DNA of 64,000 nt, from the NCBI RefSeq assembly GCF_051903925.1, contig NZ_CP173678.1, positions 1 through 64,000 on the forward strand. Direction: 5' to 3'. The stretch is from G051903925 sp051903925 (GTDB lineage Bacteria > Pseudomonadota > Alphaproteobacteria > Zavarziniales > Zavarziniaceae). A model generated the notes under the pieces. It worked only from the letters and a program-made list of their open reading frames with translations, was not told where the DNA came from and ran no database searches. Of this stretch, positions 58,261-64,000 are shown one piece after another. Both the position numbers and the translations under genes were made by a program. Position 1 is the first letter of the stretch. Each line of letters starts with the position of its first letter.

Positions 58261-59562
58261 ATGACCATTCCCGAACTCCAGCAGCCGACCCTGCCCCCCT
58301 CCCTGTGGACCGCCGGGCAGCCGGCCTGGAGCGGCCCAACCCTTGCCCCCGGCGGGCACGAGGCGGACGTGGTCATCATCGGCGCCGGCTTCACCGGCCT
58401 GTCCGCGGCCCTCCATTTGGCGGAGCGCGGGCGCACGGTAATGGTGGTGGAGGCGGGCGAGCCGGGCTGGGGCGCCTCCGGCCGCAACGGCGGCCAGGTC
58501 ATTCCCGGCCTGAAGGAGGACCCGGACGATCTGGAACGGCGCTTTGGCGCGGACCTGGTGGGCCTGGCCGGCGGCTCGGCCGACATGCTGTTCGACCTGG
58601 TGGCGCGTCACGGCATCGACTGCGACGCCCGGCGTTCCGGCTGGGTCCAGGCCGCGCATGCGCCTGACGCCCTGGCCGTGGCCCAGGCGCGCGCCCGGCA
58701 ATGGCAGAAGCGCGGGGCGGAGGTGACCCTGCTCGACCGGGGGCAGATCGGCAGCCTGCTGGGGGCATCGGGCTATGTCGGCGGCTGGGTCGACCACCGC
58801 GGCGGCTCGGTCCAGCCCTTCCGCTATGCCCGCGGGCTGGCCGACGCCGCGATCCGCCTGGGCGCACAGGTCTTTGCCCGGACCAGGGTGACCGGGCTGG
58901 AGAAGGTGGGCGCCGGGTGGCGGATCGCCATCGAGGGCGGCCGCACGATCCAGGCGGCCCAGGTCATCCTGGCGACCAATGGCTATAGCGAGGACCTGTG
59001 GCCCGGCCTGCGCACCAGCATCGTGCCCGTCTATTCGTTCCAGCTGGCGACGGCGCCGTTGAGCGAGAACGTCCGGGCAAGCGTGCTGCCCGGCCGCCAT
59101 GTCGTGTCGGAGACGCGGCGCATGATGGCCTATTTCCGGACTGACGAGCAGGGCCGCCTGCTGATGGGCGGTCGCGGCCCGTTCGTCGACCGGCCGACGC
59201 TGGACGACACCCAAAGCCTGAAGCGGATGGTCCAGCGCATCTTCCCGCAGGTTCCGCTGGAGGAGCCGCAATTCTGGTGGGGCGGCCGCATCGCCATGAC
59301 GCTGGACCACCTGCCGCACCTCCATGTCCTGGCGCCCGGGCTGTTCGCCGGCCTTGGCTATAACGGCCGGGGGGTCGCGATGGCGACGGTGATGGGGCGG
59401 CTCCTGGCCGACCTGGCGACGGGCACGCCCGCCGGCGCCCTGCCCTTCCCGGTCAGCCGGCCGCGCTCGATCCCGTTCCATGGTCTGCGCCGCCCGGTGA
59501 TGGAACTGCTGTTCCGCTGGTACGCCCTGCGCGACGACGCCGAGGCCCGTCGCGCCGGGTAG
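58261..59562 (+). CDS. FAD-dependent amine/amino-acid oxidoreductase (DadA/PuuB/OrdL type)
   Basis: The 433-residue flavoprotein has the Rossmann motif VVIIGAGFTGLSAALHLAER at about residue 37 and WGASGRNGGQVIPGL, which is the glycine-oxidase/PuuB-family signature around FAD. The C-terminal LFAGLGYNGRGVAMATVMGR contacts FAD again. It likely oxidises a secondary or primary amine such as gamma-glutamylputrescine or an amino acid. No glutamine-synthetase-like or aldehyde dehydrogenase partner is adjacent, so the substrate is open. Confidence 0.9.
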   Translation: MTIPELQQPTLPPSLWTAGQPAWSGPTLAPGGHEADVVIIGAGFTGLSAALHLAERGRTVMVVEAGEPGWGASGRNGGQVIPGLKEDPDDLERRFGADLVGLAGGSADMLFDLVARHGIDCDARRSGWVQAAHAPDALAVAQARARQWQKRGAEVTLLDRGQIGSLLGASGYVGGWVDHRGGSVQPFRYARGLADAAIRLGAQVFARTRVTGLEKVGAGWRIAIEGGRTIQAAQVILATNGYSEDLWPGLRTSIVPVYSFQLATAPLSENVRASVLPGRHVVSETRRMMAYFRTDEQGRLLMGGRGPFVDRPTLDDTQSLKRMVQRIFPQVPLEEPQFWWGGRIAMTLDHLPHLHVLAPGLFAGLGYNGRGVAMATVMGRLLADLATGTPAGALPFPVSRPRSIPFHGLRRPVMELLFRWYALRDDAEARRAG

Positions 59563-59589
59563 ACAGGGGGCGCGGAGCTTCGGCCAGAG

Positions 59590-59967
59590 TCAGCCGATGG
59601 GGAGCGCGTTCTCCACCGTCTCGATGATCTGGGCCATGGAGAACGGCTTCAGGATCACGTCGTGGATCAGGCTGTCCAGGTTGTAGGCGCGCTGCCGTTC
59701 CTGGGCATAGCCGGTCATCATCAGGATCGGCATGTCCGGGAATTCCGCGCTGGCGGCCAGCGCCAGGGCGATGCCGTCCATCATCGGCATGACGATGTCG
59801 GTCAGCAGCAGGTCGAAGCGGCGCTCGTGCAGCAGCGCCAGCGCCGCCGCACCGTCCGTCGCCAGGACGACGTCATGGCCCCGCGTGGCCAGGGCGCGGG
59901 TCACGAACTGGCCGACCGCGGGATCGTCCTCCGCGACCAGGATGGCGGCGATGCGGGGCGGGCTCAC
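59590..59967 (-). CDS. cpdR: CpdR-like single-domain response regulator
   Basis: The 125-residue protein is a lone receiver domain. It has ILVAEDDPAVGQFVTRALAT at the start, phospho-acceptor D57 in LLLTDIVMPMMDG, TGYAQERQRAY and the conserved Lys in VILKPF. The LLLTDIVMPxMDG form and short length match CpdR, which in Caulobacter primes ClpXP for substrate degradation in its unphosphorylated form. The start is a GTG overlapping the hpt stop as GTGA, so it is coupled to hpt. Confidence 0.8.
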   Translation of the reverse strand: MSPPRIAAILVAEDDPAVGQFVTRALATRGHDVVLATDGAAALALLHERRFDLLLTDIVMPMMDGIALALAASAEFPDMPILMMTGYAQERQRAYNLDSLIHDVILKPFSMAQIIETVENALPIG

Positions 59968-60509
59968 GGGTCCATCACACCGATGAACGGCAGTTCGCGG
60001 AAGCAGTGGGCGCAGTCCATGCCATAGCCGACCACGAACAGGTCGGGACAGGTGAAGCCCACATATTCGGGATCGATCTGGGTCGCCCGCTTGCCCGGCT
60101 TCTCGAGCAGGACCGTGACGGCGACCCGCTCCGCCCCCCGCGCACTGAGCAGGTCCTTGGCATAGGCGAGCGTCCGCCCCGATTCGAGGATGTCGTCGAT
60201 CAGCAGGACGGTCCGCCCCTCGACAGGCGATGTGATGTCGCGCAGGACCCGCACCTGGCCCGAGCTTTCGGTCCCCGCGCCATAGCTCGACAGCATCATG
60301 AAGTCGACCTCGACATGGGCGCCGTGGCGGTGCAGCGCCCGCAGCAGGTCGGCGGCATACATGAAGCTGCCCTTCAGCACCGCCACGCCGACCAGGTCGG
60401 TGCCCAGGTCGGCGACGATCGTCCCCGCCAGCGCCTCGATCCGCGCGGCGATCACGTCGGCCCCGTAGAGCTCGCTGACGGTCTGCGAAGGGGGAACGAT
60501 GCGGGTCAT
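59964..60509 (-). CDS. hpt: Hypoxanthine phosphoribosyltransferase
   Basis: The 181-residue enzyme salvages hypoxanthine or guanine with PRPP. The PRPP loop VLLIDDILESGRTLAYAKDL is intact, LVGVAVLKGSFMYAADLLRA forms the core and GYGMDCAHCFRELPFIG the C-terminal purine site. ATG 60509 is chosen over 60536, whose nine extra residues lack similarity. It is coupled to the CpdR-like gene by GTGA overlap. Confidence 0.94.
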   Translation of the reverse strand: MTRIVPPSQTVSELYGADVIAARIEALAGTIVADLGTDLVGVAVLKGSFMYAADLLRALHRHGAHVEVDFMMLSSYGAGTESSGQVRVLRDITSPVEGRTVLLIDDILESGRTLAYAKDLLSARGAERVAVTVLLEKPGKRATQIDPEYVGFTCPDLFVVGYGMDCAHCFRELPFIGVMDP

Positions 60510-60636
60510 GTCACTCCGGTGTTGCACGTGTTGCACAGGGGCGCGTCGCTGCGCGGTCCCTTTGGGTTAGGCAATCAGATCCAGGCGCCGCGCGGAAACC
60601 GGTCTCTTGTCACAGGTCCCGGTCGCGCGCCGCCGC

Positions 60637-61290
60637 TTAGAGCGGGCCGAACGTGACGCGCACCTCCTGCGCCTCGGGCGGGGGGTTGGAGAGCACCGAC
60701 TCGAAGGTCGTCGCCGCATCCGGTGCAAGCCGCGCATCCTTGGCCTGCACCGTCTCGCTCAGCAGCTGCCGGCCGGTGGCGTCGACCAGGCTGACGACGA
60801 TGCCGGGGACACCCGCCTCGGCCGGGGAATGGTTCAGCACCCGCCCCTTCACCATCAGCACGTTGCGCCCGGCGGTCTGGTCGCGCTCGAAGCGGATGTC
60901 GGCGAAATCCAGGGTGGCGCCCGGTTCGACCAGACCCAGCATCTCGTACAGCTGGCCGGCCGGGGGCCAGGCGGCAACCACTTCGCTGCGATAGACGAAG
61001 CCGGCGCCGATCACACCCGCGACGACCCCGGCCAGGCCCACCCAGCCCAGCCATTCCAGGTTGCGCCGGGGCGGCCGCGGAAAGCCCGGCAGGTTGGGTG
61101 GAGGCACGCGGGGGCCGCTGACCGGCGGCGGCGGCGGCTCCACCGGGTCCAGGCGGCGCGGCATGTCCTGTGGCGGGTCCTGCCGCCATTGGAACTGGCA
61201 CCGCGCGCACCGGACCGTGCGGCCGGCCGGGCCCAGGGCCGACGCGTCGACCAGGTAGCGTGCACCGCAGGCCGGGCAACTCAGAATCAT
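60637..61290 (-). CDS. MJ0042 zinc-finger / DUF3426 membrane protein
   Basis: The 217-residue protein has an N-terminal MJ0042-type zinc finger (C5, C8, C28, C31), a proline-rich linker, one membrane helix (about 82-104) and a periplasmic beta domain (about 125-217; VKGRVLNHSPAEAGVPGIVV) of the DUF3426/FxLYD type. Proteins of this layout are common in alphaproteobacteria near cell-division or stress genes but their role is unknown. Confidence 0.8.
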   Translation of the reverse strand: MILSCPACGARYLVDASALGPAGRTVRCARCQFQWRQDPPQDMPRRLDPVEPPPPPVSGPRVPPPNLPGFPRPPRRNLEWLGWVGLAGVVAGVIGAGFVYRSEVVAAWPPAGQLYEMLGLVEPGATLDFADIRFERDQTAGRNVLMVKGRVLNHSPAEAGVPGIVVSLVDATGRQLLSETVQAKDARLAPDAATTFESVLSNPPPEAQEVRVTFGPL

Positions 61291-61465
61291 GCGCCCACCC
61301 TGTTCATGCCCCGATCCCGTTCATGACCCGATCCCGCTCATGACCATGGCGGCCCCTGCCATCCGTGCTGCCAGCATAGTACATGGCGCGCCGCCCCGCC
61401 TTCAAAGCACCGCGCTTGCTGCATTGCAATCGGCAGTCTATCAGGTCCCGGGCAAGAGGGACGCA

Positions 61466-61891
61466 ATGGCAGACGATAAGACAACAGCCGACACGACAGT
61501 GGCAGGCGCGGCCACGGCAGCGGAGCCCGGCTATACCAGGATGATCGGCCCCTATGGCAAGGTCGCCGACCGCACCGGCGCCATGCGCTATGGCTTCATC
61601 GTCGAGGGCCGTCACCTCAATGCCAACGACATTGTCCATGGGGGCATGCTGATGTCGTTCGCCGATCATCTCCTGTCCCGCTCGGCCTATGACGGGGCGG
61701 GCCGGCGCATGTGCTCGACCGTCTCCCTCAATTGCGACTTCGTGGCCCCAGGCAAGCCCGGCGACTGCATCTTTGGCGACGCGCGCGTGACGCGGGCGAC
61801 CAAGACGCTGGTCTTCGTCACCGGAGAGATCCGGAACGAGGAGCGCATCCTGATGAGCGCCCACGGCGTGTGGAAGGTGGTCGGCGCATGA
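61466..61891 (+). CDS. PaaI-type hotdog thioesterase
   Basis: The 141-residue protein has the hotdog core RYGFIVEGRHLNANDIVHGG followed by MLMSFADHLLSRSAYDGAG, with the active-site Asp in the long helix, and SLNCDFVAPGKPGDCIFGDA. AAGAGGG precedes the ATG at 61466. It overlaps the next thioesterase by ATGA, repeating the paired arrangement at 44169-45148. Confidence 0.83.
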   Translation: MADDKTTADTTVAGAATAAEPGYTRMIGPYGKVADRTGAMRYGFIVEGRHLNANDIVHGGMLMSFADHLLSRSAYDGAGRRMCSTVSLNCDFVAPGKPGDCIFGDARVTRATKTLVFVTGEIRNEERILMSAHGVWKVVGA

Positions 61892-62328
61892 CCGGCGCGC
61901 GGGTTCTGTCCCGCCCCCAGGACAACGTGCCCGAGGGGTGGGAGGAGATGACCCTCTCCGATCCGTTCGAGCAGGTGATCGGGCCGTTCTACCACCGCCG
62001 GACGGAGCGGGGCCGCGACTTCGCCTTCCGCGCCGGGGCCCGCCACTTCAACACCGGCGGGGCCGGGGTCGTGCATGGCGGCATGATCCTCAGCTTCCTC
62101 GACGCCTCGCTCGGCGCCTGCGCCTATGACGCAATCCGCCCGGGGCACGCCGCGACGCTGAACCTGTCGACGGAATTTGTGTCCGCCGCCAAGCTTGGCG
62201 ACTGGGTCGAATGCCGCTGCGAGGTGCTGCGCCAGACCCGCTCGATCCTGTTCGTGCGGGGCATGCTGCTGGCGAACGACAAGGTCGTCGCCAACGCCTC
62301 CAGCCTGTGGAAGGTGATCGGGGCGTAG
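61888..62328 (+). CDS. PaaI-type hotdog thioesterase
   Basis: A 146-residue hotdog protein with GVVHGGMILSFLDASLGACA and TLNLSTEFVSAAKLGDWVEC. It ends KVIGA, close to the KVVGA end of its upstream partner, which suggests tandem duplication followed by divergence. Translation is coupled to that partner. Substrate unknown. Confidence 0.83.
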   Translation: MTGARVLSRPQDNVPEGWEEMTLSDPFEQVIGPFYHRRTERGRDFAFRAGARHFNTGGAGVVHGGMILSFLDASLGACAYDAIRPGHAATLNLSTEFVSAAKLGDWVECRCEVLRQTRSILFVRGMLLANDKVVANASSLWKVIGA

Positions 62329-62372
62329 CGGCCTTTCCGCCGTTGTTCTCTGGAGAAGGTGCTCCAGCGGTC

Positions 62373-62411
62373 GTCATCCTGAGGAGGCGCGACGCGTCGT
62401 CTCGAAGGGTG
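62373..62411. repeat. Third copy of the palindromic intergenic repeat
   Basis: GTCATCCTGAGGAGG at one end and CTCGAAGGGTG at the other, with a GCGCGACGCGTCGT centre, match the pair at 54114-54225. It lies in the 231-nt gap between the thioesterase and tetR genes. Confidence 0.65.
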
Positions 62412-62529
62412 CTGGCGCATGCCTTCGCACGCTCGAATACGGCGGTGCATGGGCACTAGCGGGTGCTGGGCCCGGCCTGAGAATTCGGAACGCGTTCTGA
62501 ACTGCGGGTGTCGCAGCGTCATCGCTTGG

Positions 62530-62551
62530 ATAGAGCAAGCGTTCACTCTAT
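62530..62551. promoter_or_regulatory. Candidate operator of the TetR regulator
   Basis: ATAGAG-N10-CTCTAT is an inverted repeat ending eight bases before the tetR ATG, with CTCTATAAG overlapping a possible -10. TetR regulators usually bind such dyads at their own promoters. Proposed from symmetry and position. Confidence 0.45.
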
Positions 62552-62559
62552 AAGGCGGC

Positions 62560-63180
62560 ATGGCCCGCTCGCCCGACCCCGCCCTTGGCCTTGAACGCCG
62601 CCGCCAGATCCTGGAGGCGGCACAGGTCTGCTTCGAGCGGCGCGGCTTCCATGCCGCCTCCATCTCGGAAATCTGTGGCGAGGCGCGGATCAGCCCCGGC
62701 CACCTCTATCATTTCTTCGAGAACAAGGAGGCGATCGTCGAGGCGATCGTGGCCCAGGACCAGGCTGCGGAAGCCGACTTCTTCGCCCGCGTGATGGGTC
62801 ACGAGCGCCCGGTGGAGGCGCTGTTCCGCATCGGCGCGCACGAGCGGCCGCAGCGCGCCATCAGCGAGCCCGTCGCGGCCGAGATCATGGCGGAAGCCGC
62901 CCGCAACGACCGCATCGGCCGCATGGTCCGGGCCAATGACCAGCGCACGCGCCACCTGCTGGCGGACGTTCTGCGCGCGGGCCAGGCCAGTGGCGAGGTC
63001 CATCCGGGCCATGACCTGGAGGCGATGGTGACGCTGCTGCTGGCGCTGGGCGACGGCTACCTGATCCGGGCCATCGCCCAGCCTGGCTTCGAGACGGATG
63101 CGCTGCGCGACCTGGTGCACGCGATCTTCCTGCGCGCCATGGCAGGCCCACCGGCCAGCGTCCCCTATCAGCCGGACTGA
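62560..63180 (+). CDS. TetR-family transcriptional regulator
   Basis: The 206-residue protein has the TetR helix-turn-helix (ILEAAQVCFERRGFHAASIS then GHLYHFFENKEAIVEAIV, about 16-62) and a helical ligand-binding domain. AAGGCGG precedes the ATG. It is three bases upstream of an RND pump gene on the same strand, so it is likely the local repressor of that pump, in the manner of AcrR. Confidence 0.92.
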   Translation: MARSPDPALGLERRRQILEAAQVCFERRGFHAASISEICGEARISPGHLYHFFENKEAIVEAIVAQDQAAEADFFARVMGHERPVEALFRIGAHERPQRAISEPVAAEIMAEAARNDRIGRMVRANDQRTRHLLADVLRAGQASGEVHPGHDLEAMVTLLLALGDGYLIRAIAQPGFETDALRDLVHAIFLRAMAGPPASVPYQPD

Positions 63181-63183
63181 CCC

Positions 63184-64000
63184 ATGGTGACGTTCTTCCT
63201 GGGCCGCCCGGTCTTCGCGATCGTGGTGGCGATCCTGATGGTGATCATCGGTGCGATTGCCGGCAGCACGCTTCCGGTCTCGCAATACCCCGACATCACG
63301 CCGCCGCAGGTCGTGGTCAGCGCCACTTACGCCGGCGCCAGTGCCGAGGTCGTGGCCGACAGCGTCGTGACGCCGCTGGAGCAGCAGATCAACGGCGTCG
63401 ACAACATGCTCTACATGTCGTCGAACAGCGCCAATGACGGCTCGGCCTCGATCACCATCACGTTCAAGATCGGCACCGATGTCGACCTGGCCACCGTCAA
63501 CGTCCAGAACCGGGTCAGCCGCGCCACGCCTTTGCTGCCGGAGGTCGTGAACCGCACGGGGGTCGTGGTCCAGAAGCAGCAGCCGAACATCATGACGGTG
63601 GTCGAGCTGAACTCGCCCGACCGCAGCCGGGACGAGGTGTTCCTGGCCAACTTCGCCAACCTTCAGGTCGTCGACGCGCTGAAGCGGATCCCCGGCGTGG
63701 GCGACGTGCAGCTCTTCGGGTCCAAGCTCTATGCCATCCGTGTCTGGCTGGACCCGGCGCGCATGGCGCAGCTGGGTGTCACTCCGCAGGACGTGCAGCA
63801 GGCGGTGCAGGACCAGAACGTGCAGGTGGCGGCGGGCAAGATCGGCCAGGCCCCCTCGCCCCCGGGCGTCGTCTTCCAGTACCAGATCCAGGCCCAGGGG
63901 CGCCTGAGCAAGCCGGAGGAGTTCGAGAAGATCATCGTCAAGCGGGGCGCGGATGGCCAGCTGGTCCGCCTGGGCGACCTGGGCCGCGTGGAACTCGGCT
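63184..64000 (+). CDS. RND efflux pump inner-membrane subunit (AcrB/MexB type), 3' part outside window
   Basis: The visible 272 residues begin FFLGRPVFAIVVAILMVIIG with the first membrane helix and continue into the porter domain (ISPPQV-like TPPQVVVSATYAGASAEVV; GVDNMLYMSSNSANDGSASI; IPGVGDVQLFGS). These are hallmarks of hydrophobe/amphiphile efflux RND pumps of about 1040 residues. No membrane-fusion gene stands between it and tetR; it may lie downstream. Truncated only by the window edge. Confidence 0.92.
   Translation, partial: MVTFFLGRPVFAIVVAILMVIIGAIAGSTLPVSQYPDITPPQVVVSATYAGASAEVVADSVVTPLEQQINGVDNMLYMSSNSANDGSASITITFKIGTDVDLATVNVQNRVSRATPLLPEVVNRTGVVVQKQQPNIMTVVELNSPDRSRDEVFLANFANLQVVDALKRIPGVGDVQLFGSKLYAIRVWLDPARMAQLGVTPQDVQQAVQDQNVQVAAGKIGQAPSPPGVVFQYQIQAQGRLSKPEEFEKIIVKRGADGQLVRLGDLGRVELG

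Overview
The window is dense, very GC-rich bacterial DNA. It is almost certainly from an alphaproteobacterium, probably of Rhodospirillales type. The evidence is a class I lysyl-tRNA synthetase, a CpdR-type receiver, a PmtA-type phospholipid methyltransferase and above all a NepR/EcfG/PhyR general stress response locus, which is restricted to this class. I cannot name the genus from sequence alone.

Layout. (1) 1-17.4 kb, minus strand, is the core translation/transcription cluster. In transcription order it reads tRNA-Tyr, tRNA-Gly, tuf, tRNA-Trp, secE, nusG, rplK, rplA, rplJ, rplL, rpoB, rpoC, rpsL, rpsG, an EF-G-like gene and a second tuf cut by the window edge. Where fusA should lie there is only a 383-residue EF-G derivative holding the G domain and domain II. 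It lacks switch I and the catalytic histidine. (2) 17.5-31 kb holds housekeeping and catabolic genes: rlmB, tRNA-Thr, pmtA, a Skp-like chaperone, nudC, a quinone-reductase-like flavoprotein, putA, lysS, a Uma2 nuclease-fold protein, a serine hydrolase and an M20 amidohydrolase. (3) 31.4-37.7 kb is the general stress response island. It has a DUF1328 membrane peptide, a GsrN-like small RNA with its own promoter and terminator, nepR, ecfG, a second nepR, three small envelope or stress proteins, phyR and an overlapping HisKA_2/HWE-type sensor kinase. GGAAC boxes with 16-nt spacing precede several of these units. (4) 37.7-39.1 kb is an ECF sigma / anti-sigma / periplasmic metal-sensor-like operon. 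(5) 39.4-45.1 kb holds an acyl-CoA ligase, IclR regulator and FAH-family hydrolase, then an HDAC-family deacetylase coupled to a small protein with an exact 16-residue repeat, and a coupled pair of hotdog thioesterases. (6) 45.2-52.5 kb holds two tandem OmpA-family porins with poly-proline linkers, a proline-rich lipoprotein, two glutathione transferases, a Sel1-repeat protein and a RarD-type permease. (7) 52.6-55.5 kb pairs an HMG-CoA-synthase-like/DUF35 fusion, whose nucleophile position reads Gln, with an archaeal/SCP-x-type thiolase. (8) 55.6-64 kb holds dut, a 51-residue small ORF, a secreted trypsin-like protease, a small secreted Cys protein, an FAD amine oxidase-like enzyme, cpdR/hpt, an MJ0042 zinc-finger membrane protein, a second coupled thioesterase pair, and a TetR regulator directly before an RND pump gene that runs off the window.

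Many neighbouring genes overlap by ATGA or GTGA, so translational coupling is the main organising principle. I saw no insertion sequence, prophage or CRISPR array. The window looks like stable chromosome. Its most unusual points are the decayed EF-G in the str operon, the GsrN-like RNA next to nepR-ecfG, the Cys-to-Gln HMGCS-DUF35 fusion and the 16-residue repeat protein.
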